Source of the DNA: an uncultured Lachnospiraceae bacterium
Lineage (GTDB): Bacteria; Bacillota; Clostridia; Lachnospirales; Lachnospiraceae
Reading direction: 5' to 3'
Length of the DNA stretch: 64,000 nt
Assembly (NCBI GenBank): GCA_910587155.1
Contig: CAJULA010000002.1
Coordinates: 1-64,000 of the forward strand
In this document: in pieces, positions 44,622-52,312 of the stretch
How the letters are laid out: every line of letters begins with the position of its first letter
How positions within the stretch are numbered: position 1 is the stretch's first letter
Program-made: the position numbers and the translations under genes
The notes under the pieces: generated by a model
Databases searched by the model: none
What the model saw: only the letters and a program-made list of their open reading frames with translations
What the model was told of the DNA's origin: nothing

Positions 44622-45734
44622 CTAATCCAGATAGTCTTTCAGCTTCCGGCTTCTGCTCGGATGACGCAGCTTCCTCAGCGCTTTCGCCTCGATCTGACGA
44701 ATCCTCTCACGGGTGACATTAAATTCCTTGCCCACTTCCTCCAGGGTTCGGGCACGCCCGTCGTCCAGACCGAACCGCAGACGCAGCACCTTCTGTTCCC
44801 GTTCTGTCAGTGTCCCCAGCACCTCCACAAGCTGTTCTTTTAAAAGAGTAAAAGCCGCCGCGTCCGAGGGTACCGGCACATTGTCATCCTGGATAAAATC
44901 TCCCAGATGGCTGTCCTCTTCCTCGCCGATCGGGGTCTCCAAAGATACAGGCTCCTGTGATATTTTGAGAATTTCCCTCACCCGGTCCTCCGGCATATTC
45001 ATCTCTTCCGCAATCTCTTCCGGTGTAGGTTCGCGTCCGAGTTCCTGCAGCAGTTGTCTGCTCACCCGGATTAACTTGTTGATTGTCTCCACCATATGCA
45101 CGGGTATCCGGATGGTTCTCGCCTGATCGGCAATAGCCCTCGTGATGGCCTGGCGGATCCACCAGGTCGCATACGTGGAAAATTTATAGCCCTTGCGGTA
45201 ATCAAACTTGTCCACCGCCTTGATCAGCCCCATATTCCCTTCCTGAATCAGATCCAGAAACAGCATTCCCCGGCCCACATACCGCTTGGCAATGCTGACC
45301 ACAAGGCGCAGATTGGCTTCCGCCAGACGCTTCTTGGCTTCCGCGTCTCCCAGCTCCATACGCTTGGCCAGATCAATCTCTTCTTCCGCATTGAGCAGCG
45401 GCACTTTACCGATCTCTTTCAGATACATCCTGACAGGGTCTTCAATACTCACACCGTCCGGCACGGTCAGGTCGATATTCTCCACATTGACCTCATCCTC
45501 TTCCGTCAGTATGATCTCCTCTTCATCCACATCATCGTCATCGGTAATGCGCAGTACATCCACATGGTTCTGTTCCAACATCTCTATGATCTGGTCAAAC
45601 TGCTCCTCTTCCAGAGGCATGTCCGCAAAGTATTCACTGATCTCATGATATTCCAGAACATTCTTCTTCTTTTTGGCAATGTTCAAGAGCTCTTTCATCT
45701 TCTCGTCAAACTTTGCCCTTGTGTTTTCGTCCAT
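44622..45734 (-). CDS. rpoD: RNA polymerase primary sigma factor
   Basis: 370 residues: region 1.1 acidic N-terminus, region 1.2 (DPVRMYLKEIGKVPLLNAEEE), region 2 (RYVGRGMLFLDLIQEGNMGLIKAV, then FSTYATWWIRQAITRA for -10 recognition), region 3 and region 4 (LTEREQKVLRLRFGLDDGRARTLEEVGKEFNVTRERIRQIE). It recognises TTGACA/TATAAT, the class of promoters seen through this window. It follows dnaG by 41 bases. Confidence 0.98.
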   Translation of the reverse strand: MDENTRAKFDEKMKELLNIAKKKKNVLEYHEISEYFADMPLEEEQFDQIIEMLEQNHVDVLRITDDDDVDEEEIILTEEDEVNVENIDLTVPDGVSIEDPVRMYLKEIGKVPLLNAEEEIDLAKRMELGDAEAKKRLAEANLRLVVSIAKRYVGRGMLFLDLIQEGNMGLIKAVDKFDYRKGYKFSTYATWWIRQAITRAIADQARTIRIPVHMVETINKLIRVSRQLLQELGREPTPEEIAEEMNMPEDRVREILKISQEPVSLETPIGEEEDSHLGDFIQDDNVPVPSDAAAFTLLKEQLVEVLGTLTEREQKVLRLRFGLDDGRARTLEEVGKEFNVTRERIRQIEAKALRKLRHPSRSRKLKDYLD

Positions 45735-45775
45735 TCAGTGGTCCATCCTTCCATAACTTGTTATTTATTTTTACC

Positions 45776-47557
45776 TTAATCCAGGGAAATATGCGTTTTT
45801 TTCAGTTCTTCCAGGTCCTTTTTCCCCGAAACGGCCCGACTGAGCGCATCAATATCACTCCCCATATGGGCACTGTCATATTCATAACTGTATGTTTTGA
45901 CGCGTACCAGGATATCATGAAATGCCTTTTCCCGTTCTTTTTTATCCAGCGCCATCTGCGGCAGCTTGGAATGGAACAGTGCCGCCGCCTCCCGCTGCTG
46001 CTCCTCATCCTCAAACTGACTGATTATGGAAGCCGGCTGCAGACTGCCCTGTTCCAACGTCTCAAAAAGGCGTTTCGCCACCTCTCTGTACAGGTCTATG
46101 GTAAAATCCCGGGGGGAAATATATTTCTTTATCTTATCATACAGACCCGGTTCCTCGCTGAGCCAGGTAATCAGCAAACGCTGGGCCCATCTGGCACCGT
46201 CTCTGGGGGCGCTTTTTCTGGCAGCCGCCTTCATCGGACGGTTCATGCTCATGCCGCCCGCAAACCCTTCCTTTGCCGCATAGCCCCCCACTAAAGAACG
46301 CAGGCTCTCAAAACTCATATGATATTTTTCCGCCACGGCTTCAATATAATTCTCCCGTTCCGCCGCTTCCGAAAATCCACACAGCTTTCTGGCAATCTCC
46401 TGCTGAAATTTTGTCTTGCCATCCGGATCCGACAGATCAAAATCCCGTTCTAATATCCGCAGTTCAAAAAGAAAGCTGTTCTCCGCCTGCTCCATCCGTT
46501 TGCGAAATTGTTCCGCACCCAGATTTTTGATAAATTCATCCGGGTCTTTATAGGGTTCCAGATGAATGATCCGGCCTGACATTCCTGACTCCCTGAGTAT
46601 GTTAATGGCACGCAGCGCCGCTTTGACGCCCGCCCCGTCGCTGTCATAAGAGAGGTATACATTTTTTGTATACCGGCGAATCAGCCCTGCCTGGCCCTGG
46701 GTAAACGCGGTGCCAAGCGAAGCCACTGCCTGGCCGAAACCGGCCTGGTGCATAGCGATCACATCCATGTAGCCCTCACAGAGTATCATATTGTCGTCTC
46801 TGGCGCTGCGGGCAAAATTCAACCCATACAGATTCCTGCTCTTGTCAAAAACCGGCGTCTCGGGTGAATTCAGATATTTGGGCATCCCTTCCCCCATAAC
46901 CCGGCCGCCAAACCCGATAACCCGGTGACTGGCATCCTGTATGGGAAACATGACCCGGTTCCAGAACTTATCATGCGTCCCATGCTTTTCATCTATCGTA
47001 CAAAGGCCGGCTTCCTGCAGCAGCTCGTCCTGAAACCCTTTCTGTTTTAAATATCTGGTCAGGTCATTGCTGTACTTGCTGGCAAAACCAAGCCCGAATT
47101 TATGTATTGTTTCCCTGCTGAGCATGCGCCCCGTCAGATAGCGCATCCCCTGCTCCCCTTCCTGCCCGCGGAGCAGATAATAATAATATTTTGCCGCCTC
47201 CTTATTGGCAGACAAAAGAGTGGCTCTGCGGCTCTCTTTCTTCCTTGCCTCCGGGGAATCGTCGGCTTCCGGCAGCTTCACACCAGCCCGCTCTGCCAGT
47301 GCACGTACGGCTTCCTGAAAGGTATCATGCTCATATTCCATCAGAAATGTAAACACATTGCCTCCGGCCCCACATCCGAAACAGTAATACATCTGTTTCG
47401 ATCGGGAAACGGAAAAAGAGGGCGATTTCTCATTATGGAACGGACATAAGCCAAAATGGCTGCTTCCTTTTCTCTGCAGTCGGACATAACCTGAAATCAC
47501 ATCCACAATATCATTTTTCATGCGGATCTCTTCTACAAGTTCCTCCGGATAGTACAT
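45776..47557 (-). CDS. dnaG: DNA primase
   Basis: 593 residues. It makes RNA primers for replication. N-terminal CHC2 zinc finger (CPFHNEKSPSFSV...YYCFGCGAGG, about residues 39-67), catalytic core with GFGGRVMGEGMPKYLNSPETP, and TOPRIM region (ILCEGYMDVIAMHQAG, YLSYDSDGAGVKAALRA). A DnaB-binding C-terminal part follows. AGAAAGGAAAAAA precedes the ATG. A 99-bp tandem repeat lies directly upstream. Confidence 0.98.
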   Translation of the reverse strand: MYYPEELVEEIRMKNDIVDVISGYVRLQRKGSSHFGLCPFHNEKSPSFSVSRSKQMYYCFGCGAGGNVFTFLMEYEHDTFQEAVRALAERAGVKLPEADDSPEARKKESRRATLLSANKEAAKYYYYLLRGQEGEQGMRYLTGRMLSRETIHKFGLGFASKYSNDLTRYLKQKGFQDELLQEAGLCTIDEKHGTHDKFWNRVMFPIQDASHRVIGFGGRVMGEGMPKYLNSPETPVFDKSRNLYGLNFARSARDDNMILCEGYMDVIAMHQAGFGQAVASLGTAFTQGQAGLIRRYTKNVYLSYDSDGAGVKAALRAINILRESGMSGRIIHLEPYKDPDEFIKNLGAEQFRKRMEQAENSFLFELRILERDFDLSDPDGKTKFQQEIARKLCGFSEAAERENYIEAVAEKYHMSFESLRSLVGGYAAKEGFAGGMSMNRPMKAAARKSAPRDGARWAQRLLITWLSEEPGLYDKIKKYISPRDFTIDLYREVAKRLFETLEQGSLQPASIISQFEDEEQQREAAALFHSKLPQMALDKKEREKAFHDILVRVKTYSYEYDSAHMGSDIDALSRAVSGKKDLEELKKTHISLD

Positions 47558-47574
47558 TTTTTTCCTTTCTTATG

Positions 47575-47772
47575 TTTAGTTCCGCAAATTCCCTCCAGTA
47601 CACGCTCCGGCAGATCATTACCAGCCTCCTGCGGCGTCTGTTTCTGATCTGGTGCACTGTCCTGAATTTGCTGTTTAGTTCCGCAAATTCCCTCCAGTAC
47701 ACGCTCCGGCAGATCATTACCAGCCTCCTGCGGCGTCTGTTTCTGATCTGGTGCACTGTCCTGAATTTGCTG
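47575..47772 (-). repeat. Two perfect 99-bp tandem repeats between dgt and dnaG
   Basis: Copies at 47575-47673 and 47674-47772 are identical base for base; a third partial copy of about 22 bases with one extra base starts at 47773. The unit length is a multiple of three, and one minus-strand frame is open through both copies (33 residues each, beginning QQIQDSAPDQKQTPQEAGND). That frame begins right after the dgt stop codon and is one base off the dnaG frame. Each unit ends in GGAGGGAATTTGCGGAACT. Confidence 0.95.
47577..47596 (-). promoter_or_regulatory. GGAGGGAATTTGCGGAACTA motif upstream of dnaG
   Basis: The dnaG-proximal copy of the motif shared with nnrD and argH, 20-39 bases before the dnaG start. 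A second exact copy is at 47676-47695 and a variant (ending GGAACA) begins near 47777. Confidence 0.45.
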
Positions 47773-47805
47773 TTTGTGTTCCGCAAATTCCCTCCCGGCG
47801 ATCAG

Positions 47806-48813
47806 TCAGTCCGCACGCCAGCATCTGGGGATGTAGATCTCCTCATATCTGGCAATGGCAAAGCGGTCTGTCATCGCACCGATGTAATCGCAGAGCACCA
47901 CTTCCTTAGGCTCTCCCCGGTCCATCAGCATATGATAATCGTCCGGGAGCAATTCCATATGTTTTCCATAGTATTCATACAATGTCTCTATCAGAACTTC
48001 CGCCTTTTTCTCATCGCCTTTGGCGGAAGGGTTGGTATACAGATGTTCGAATAAAAACTGGCGCAGCTTTTGCATGGCCTCTCCCACGGGTGGAGACATA
48101 CGGATGTCTCCCGCATCCGTGCTTGTCATTATCAGGTCATGAATAAAGCTGTCCAGGCGTCTGCCGGCGGTATCTCCGATCACGTCCGTGATCTCCCGAG
48201 GAATATCGGCTTCCCGCAGGATACCTGCCCGCATGGCATCATCCATATCGTGATGAATATAGGCAATCTTATCTGAGATACGGACAATCTTCCCTTCCAG
48301 GGTGCAGGGGCTGCCTTTTGTCTGATGATTACGGATGCCGTCACACACCTCAAACGTCAGATTCAGGCCCTGTCCTTCTTTTTCCAGCAGTTTCACAATA
48401 CGCACACTCTGTTCGCTGTGACAGAAACCTCTGGAACACATTTTATTCAGCGCACGCTCTCCCGCATGTCCAAACGGCGTATGGCCCAGATCATGGCCCA
48501 GCGCAATGGCCTCCACCAGATCCTCATTGAGCCGCAGCGCCTTGGCTATGGTCCGCGCGTTCTGGGACACTTCCAGCGTATGGGTCATTCTCGTCCGGTA
48601 ATGGTCGCCCTTTGGTGTCAGAAATACCTGTGTTTTGTCTTTCAGCCGGCGGAAAGATTTGCTATGTAAAATCCGATCCCGGTCCCGCTGGAATACGGGG
48701 CGGATATCGCATGGTTCCTCCGGCCTCTGCCGTCCCCGGGAATCCATGCTGAATGTGGCATGGGGGCTTAAATACTCCTTCTCCCGAAGTTCCAGCTTCT
48801 CGCGAATGGTCAT
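47806..48813 (-). CDS. dgt: Deoxyguanosinetriphosphate triphosphohydrolase-like protein
   Basis: 335 residues with an HD domain: THTLEVSQNARTIAKAL, LGHDLGHTPFGHAGERAL with the catalytic His-Asp pair, and RISDKIAYIHHDMDDAM. It hydrolyses dNTPs to nucleosides and triphosphate. It lies upstream of dnaG and rpoD, as in many Clostridia. Confidence 0.95.
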   Translation of the reverse strand: MTIREKLELREKEYLSPHATFSMDSRGRQRPEEPCDIRPVFQRDRDRILHSKSFRRLKDKTQVFLTPKGDHYRTRMTHTLEVSQNARTIAKALRLNEDLVEAIALGHDLGHTPFGHAGERALNKMCSRGFCHSEQSVRIVKLLEKEGQGLNLTFEVCDGIRNHQTKGSPCTLEGKIVRISDKIAYIHHDMDDAMRAGILREADIPREITDVIGDTAGRRLDSFIHDLIMTSTDAGDIRMSPPVGEAMQKLRQFLFEHLYTNPSAKGDEKKAEVLIETLYEYYGKHMELLPDDYHMLMDRGEPKEVVLCDYIGAMTDRFAIARYEEIYIPRCWRAD

Positions 48814-49202
48814 ACCGCTTCCCCCTTCGTTTTATTATTCGATACTGGCAAAGAGATTTCCTTTTTTTATTTCAAAAAAATTTTAATTAAAAATTTCCTT
48901 ATGCGGGCCTGCGCAATCGAGCAGGGAAGAAACATCTTCCCCTGCTCGCACGCCGGGCGCCCGTCAGTGCATGCTGACATTCTCCTCTGGGCACCCGTGT
49001 ACATAAAAAACCGTGTACCAAAGGTACACGGTTCCTGTCATTTCTCTCCTGCCTGTTCTACTAAAAAAGTCTCAACCCTCACTCAGGACCGCGCACTCGC
49101 TGCGCTGTCCGTACACGCGCCATGCAGCTTGCTGCATGTGTGCATAAGGTTTCTAAACGCCCTCTTTATACTTATGACAGTGAAAATCGACTATACGGGC
49201 GT
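48814..49202. other. Hairpin-rich intergenic region
   Basis: 389 bases with no gene. It holds four inverted repeats: a 12-bp hairpin at 48919-48947 (GAGCAGGGAAGA and complement, one bulge); the terminator at 49009-49033; an 8-bp hairpin CATGCAGC-TT-GCTGCATG near 49120-49138; and a 13-bp perfect pair at 49150-49162 and 49197-49209. A sequence AAAAGTCTCAACC near 49065 also occurs near 9867. The AT-rich part at 48840-48900 may hold the dgt promoter. Confidence 0.6.
49009..49033 (-). terminator. Rho-independent terminator downstream of the FliD-like gene
   Basis: AACCGTGTACC (49009-49019) pairs with GGTACACGGTT (49023-49033) with a three-base loop; on the minus strand a run of six T follows. Confidence 0.8.
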
Positions 49203-49949
49203 TTAGAAAAAGCTGTTCAACAGGCTTCCCGCCGAATAGGAGTTGTTGTAATTGCCGTTGTTATTATAGAGGGAACTCCTGTTTGCTTCCGACTGCGCCG
49301 CAAAGTTAATCATGGAGGCTCTGGAAGATACACTGTAGGCGAAAGAAGAATTGCCGTTGAACAGTGTCTTGGCAGTTGTCATATCCGCTTTTTTGAATGC
49401 CTCCTTGTCAATGGTCAGCTTATTGTCAGAACCGATCGTAATTCCCACATTACCAAGAAGCTTCTCATAGGCTTTGGTGCCGCTCACCATGTTGTCCACC
49501 TGGTTACGCACTTTATTGGATACGGATTTGGAACCGGACTCAACAAGGTTATTATAATTGTCCGCGAACTTCTTCACCGCATTGTAGATCGCTTCGGTAT
49601 CATAACCCCTGGTCGTGGTTTCCTTGCCGTCCTCTCCCTTGGTCGTGATATCCTTCTCTGCAAATACGGAATTCGTCCCCTTATTGATCAGTGCTTCCGC
49701 AGATTCCGTCAGCGCTTTTGCATCCTTCTGCGTCTTATTCATTGCCTTTGCCGTCTCACTCTGGGTTTCCGTGTTTTTCTTCGTGCCGGACGTATTCTTT
49801 GTCCCTTTCGTACCTGCGGTCTGCTTTGCGTAGTACGCCTTTACAACTTTGTAATAGGTCCCGTTCTTGATATTCTTGTATTCCGACAGCAATGAGTAAA
49901 TGCCATTGCCTGACGAAGAACCGTTGTTGTTAAATAAAAATGAATTCAT
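49203..49949 (-). CDS. Orphan protein similar to the FliD/flagellar cap C-terminal region
   Basis: 248 residues. The N-terminus is Asn/Ser-rich (MNSFLFNNNGSSSGNG), followed by a Thr/Lys-rich helical middle. Residues about 120-215 resemble FliD: AVKKFADNYNNLVE, LLGNVGITIGSDNKLTIDKEAF and TAKTLFNGNSSFAYSVSSRA. The tail is Asn/Ser/Tyr-rich and ends LLNSFF. No signal peptide and no flagellar genes nearby. It has its own promoter. Role unknown. Confidence 0.65.
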   Translation of the reverse strand: MNSFLFNNNGSSSGNGIYSLLSEYKNIKNGTYYKVVKAYYAKQTAGTKGTKNTSGTKKNTETQSETAKAMNKTQKDAKALTESAEALINKGTNSVFAEKDITTKGEDGKETTTRGYDTEAIYNAVKKFADNYNNLVESGSKSVSNKVRNQVDNMVSGTKAYEKLLGNVGITIGSDNKLTIDKEAFKKADMTTAKTLFNGNSSFAYSVSSRASMINFAAQSEANRSSLYNNNGNYNNSYSAGSLLNSFF

Positions 49950-50010
49950 ACCCTCACTCCTTTGATCCTGGCGGCATCCATGCCTGGGGTTTCCTGATAA
50001 CTCTCTGTCT

Positions 50011-50040
50011 ATTATATACTATATATCGGCATATTTTCAA
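50011..50040 (-). promoter_or_regulatory. Promoter of the FliD-like gene
   Basis: Minus-strand TTGAAA (50035-50040) and TATAAT (50011-50016) with an 18-base spacer, about 65 bases before the start codon. Confidence 0.7.
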
Positions 50041-50102
50041 GATACTTTACCAAAATTTTGTAACAGACCGCGGCAGTTTTGCCCGTCTGCACTGCTTTAA
50101 AC

Positions 50103-51566
50103 TCACTCGCCGATTGTGATGCAGTCATACCGTTCACTGCCGATCACTTTCTCCATGGCTTCCACCGGTGTGCAGTCCAGCGACTCCAGTATCTGTTTAA
50201 ACACGGTCACCGACTGTCCGCTGGCAAGCTGTACGCCTCTGCGGTTTTTGTCCGCGTGGAACGTATCATGCAGACTGTTTACATTCCAGAAGATAACATT
50301 GGGGATCTGATAACCGGCCCGGGCAAAGCGGTCCGTCATCTTATCATAAAAGCTCCATTCCCGGCTGCCGCAGTAGTCAATCTCCATGTCGGAAATAATT
50401 ACGATGGCCCGCGGCATATCCTCCCGCGGAATATGGGCCTTCTGGGCAATCTCAAGCACCAGTTCAAACGCTGCTTCCAGATTCGTGTTCATGCCCCAGG
50501 GCGCACTCATGGTATTGCGTACCTTCTGGAAAAGCGTCTCACCCCGCAGCTCCACGATGGAAGGCGCGGCGCTGAATGTCAGGAACAGATTATGATACAT
50601 CCCGGTATTTCTCTCGGCGAAATATACGGCCAGCCCCACGGAAGTGGCAAGCGGCCTGCCGCCCGAACAGGCCATGGAACCTGACGTATCCGCCATGACC
50701 AGCACATTGGTATTTTCTTTCACATAGTCGGGCAGCGCCTTCCACTGCGCCTCCAGCGTGCGGTCCTCATCCCCGCATCTCAGATAAGCACCCACAATAT
50801 CATAGGGATAAAGAGTATCGGCATGGATTTTTGCCTCTCCTTTTTCCACACTGCTCAGATAGCGCGCGAATCCGTTTTCATCATGCTTCCTGAAGGCATT
50901 GCGGTAAACCTTCATGGCTCTGCTGGGAACTGCGCCATAGGATATCTCATCCCATCTGTTTGCCGACATCAGCGCTTCCACAATGCCGATCTGCCTGCGC
51001 ATACGGCGGATGATCCGCTTGAAATCATAGACAGTATATCCCAGCTTCTGTGCCGTCAGGATTCCCAGCCTGCGTGTCTCTTTGGAACTGGCATCCGCGG
51101 TCTTGATCCATTTCGCCAGCAGAGAAATGGCATTGCCCTGATTCAGGTTCTCCTGATCCTCTTCAAACTGGTTTTTCATAGCCGCCCACATCTCGTCTTC
51201 CAGCCGGGTTCCGATCAGCGTATACAAGTCGTCATACCGCCCGAAAACACCGACCAGATCCAGATTCGGCCTGATCGCTTCGGGATGATGATCCGCGGCA
51301 TACCGCAGCAGCGTGCGAAACGTCTTCCGTTCTCCCAGCCCGCCCCTGATATCCCTGGCATAAAACAGAATTTTTACGGCGAAGAGCGGGTCCTGACCGT
51401 ATGCCTCGGCAAATAATGTATGGATCCGATCATCATCCGCTTCCCGCAGAGAGCCAATCGTACTGAAAAAATCCAGCCGTGCATCTCTGGTCGTGCGCAG
51501 GGCCACAGCCCCGTTTTCAGTACGGACAAATCTGCCCGTGTTTCTCATTGCATCTGCAAAACTCAT
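50103..51566 (-). CDS. Ro60/TROVE-like RNA-binding protein with vWA domain (DUF2828-type)
   Basis: 487 residues. The N-terminal helical-repeat part (about 1-270) reads PLFAVKILFYARDIRGGLGERKTF and WIKTADASSKETRRLGILTA, as in TROVE/DUF2828 proteins. The C-terminal von Willebrand A domain keeps the MIDAS metal site: DTSGSM at 293-298, threonine in GMNTNLEAAF near 361 and aspartate in VIISDMEID near 393. Ro60 proteins hold Y RNAs and misfolded RNAs in a ring. Three tRNA-like RNAs directly upstream, in the same direction, support this. GGGGAGGGGAG precedes the start. Confidence 0.8.
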   Translation of the reverse strand: MSFADAMRNTGRFVRTENGAVALRTTRDARLDFFSTIGSLREADDDRIHTLFAEAYGQDPLFAVKILFYARDIRGGLGERKTFRTLLRYAADHHPEAIRPNLDLVGVFGRYDDLYTLIGTRLEDEMWAAMKNQFEEDQENLNQGNAISLLAKWIKTADASSKETRRLGILTAQKLGYTVYDFKRIIRRMRRQIGIVEALMSANRWDEISYGAVPSRAMKVYRNAFRKHDENGFARYLSSVEKGEAKIHADTLYPYDIVGAYLRCGDEDRTLEAQWKALPDYVKENTNVLVMADTSGSMACSGGRPLATSVGLAVYFAERNTGMYHNLFLTFSAAPSIVELRGETLFQKVRNTMSAPWGMNTNLEAAFELVLEIAQKAHIPREDMPRAIVIISDMEIDYCGSREWSFYDKMTDRFARAGYQIPNVIFWNVNSLHDTFHADKNRRGVQLASGQSVTVFKQILESLDCTPVEAMEKVIGSERYDCITIGE

Positions 51567-51765
51567 ACTCCCCTCCCCTTCTCATGACCTCTGCCGCATC
51601 CTCCCGTCCCCTGCAGGATCACCCGATACCGCATGGGCCACCTGTTTTCTCTTTTTCTTTGTGACCGGTTCCTGACCGGCCACACTGCGCACCCGGCGTG
51701 CGCTCTCTTTGTTACCCCCGGCACGGACTTTTTTATCTGCAGGCCCCTCCTGCAGTCTCCGGCCC
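51567..51765 (-). other. Structured leader between the tRNA-like RNAs and the Ro-like gene
   Basis: About 200 bases with three strong hairpins: CTGCAGG/CCTGCAG at 51737-51755, GCGCAC/GTGCGC at 51687-51703, and a nine-pair stem with one G-U at 51661-51683. None is followed by a T-run on the minus strand, so read-through into the Ro-like gene is likely. Short open frames here look spurious. Confidence 0.5.
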
Positions 51766-51882
51766 TGACGATGCGAAGGACTCGAACCCCCGATCTGTAC
51801 CCGGGCTCCAGCTCTGCTGTCCGTACCACCGGCATGATACGACAAATGGCAGGTACCATGTTTCCTTTACACTACATCGCCA
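51766..51882 (-). ncRNA. tRNA-like RNA 3 (Y RNA-like)
   Basis: About 117 bases. Acceptor stem GGCGATG/CATCGTC (seven pairs, extendable by T-A), D arm GTGT-AAAGGAA-ACAT, T arm GGGGG-TTCGAGT-CCTTC. In place of an anticodon arm there are about 65 bases with an outer stem GTACC/GGTAC and a hairpin of nine pairs closed by TCA-TGCCGG-TGG, followed by ACAGCA (shared segment at 51815-51837). A tRNA mimic, not a decoding tRNA. Confidence 0.75.
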
Positions 51883-51885
51883 TAT

Positions 51886-51999
51886 GAGTGAGGGACGGAA
51901 TCGAACCGCCGACAACGCCATTTAAGTGGTTGGATGGTTGCTGTATGAATCACGGACATGATTCATTTTTTTCGTGCTCTGCCCCTGAGCTACCTCACT
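51886..51999 (-). ncRNA. tRNA-like RNA 2 (Y RNA-like)
   Basis: 114 bases. Perfect seven-pair acceptor AGTGAGG/CCTCACT, D arm GCTC-AGGGGCA-GAGC with the GG of D-loops, T arm GGCGG-TTCGATT-CCGTC. The anticodon arm is replaced by an eight-pair perfect hairpin ATGAATCA-TGTCCG-TGATTCAT, then ACAGCA (shared segment 51939-51961) and a second stem built on CAAC/GTTG. It lies two bases from RNA 1 and three from RNA 3. Confidence 0.8.
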
Positions 52000-52001
52000 C
52001 A

Positions 52002-52119
52002 TCCGGCAGGCAGGATTCGAACCTGCAAACATGGCGGTCCTTCTTGCGTTGTCTGCTGTCAGTTCCACGAACATGAAACATTTGGCTACCGCTGCGTCTT
52101 CCATTTCCGCCACCACCGG
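52002..52119 (-). ncRNA. tRNA-like RNA 1 (Y RNA-like)
   Basis: About 118 bases. Acceptor CCGGTGG/CTGCCGG (seven pairs, two wobble), a tRNA-Leu-like D arm GCG-GAAATGGAAGA-CGC and a perfect T arm GCAGG-TTCGAAT-CCTGC. The anticodon arm is replaced by a region with outer stem GCGGT/ACCGC and a six-pair hairpin closed by TCA-TGTTCG-TGG, followed by ACAGCA (shared segment 52054-52076). First of the series, about 27 bases after the predicted transcription start. Confidence 0.8.
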
Positions 52120-52153
52120 ATCAGACACGGGAAAATCCCCGGCCTTATTTACC

Positions 52154-52182
52154 ATTATATTCCTGTAAATACACGAATTCAA
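52154..52182 (-). promoter_or_regulatory. Promoter of the tRNA-like RNAs and Ro-like gene
   Basis: Minus-strand TTGAAT (52177-52182) and TATAAT (52154-52159) with a 17-base spacer, just upstream of RNA 1. Confidence 0.8.
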
Positions 52183-52227
52183 TAGATTTCATGGGGATAT
52201 CTTACAAAAATTTATCCGTGACATGCA

Positions 52228-52256
52228 TTGTAATCTTGTCCCGGATACTTTATAAT
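52228..52256 (+). promoter_or_regulatory. Promoter of the PHP-domain gene
   Basis: Plus-strand TTGTAA (52228-52233) and TATAAT (52251-52256) with a 17-base spacer, diverging from the RNA promoter. Confidence 0.7.
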
Positions 52257-52312
52257 AGGGGTGTATATAAGACTGTTACAAACAGGGAAAGGGAACAACC
52301 GATACTGATATT

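Noticed and set aside
47511..47786. Arg-rich open frame across the 99-bp repeats
   Set aside because: It overlaps the start of dnaG, has no ribosome site, and the Arg-rich reading arises from the repeat in another frame.
48918..48948. Terminator for the FliD-like gene
   Set aside because: The 12-bp hairpin lacks a T-run on either strand; the better terminator is at 49009-49033.
51737..51755. Terminator between the RNAs and the Ro-like gene
   Set aside because: The hairpin is strong but is followed by A residues, not T, on the transcribed strand.
51582..51845. Small basic open frame (87 codons) upstream of the Ro-like gene
   Set aside because: It runs through tRNA-like RNA 3 and the hairpins, has no ribosome site and low-complexity composition.
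51766..52119. Three ordinary tRNA genes
   Set aside because: Acceptor, D and T arms fit, but there is no seven-base anticodon loop on a five-pair stem; the middle part is about 40 bases too long and carries the shared hairpin instead.
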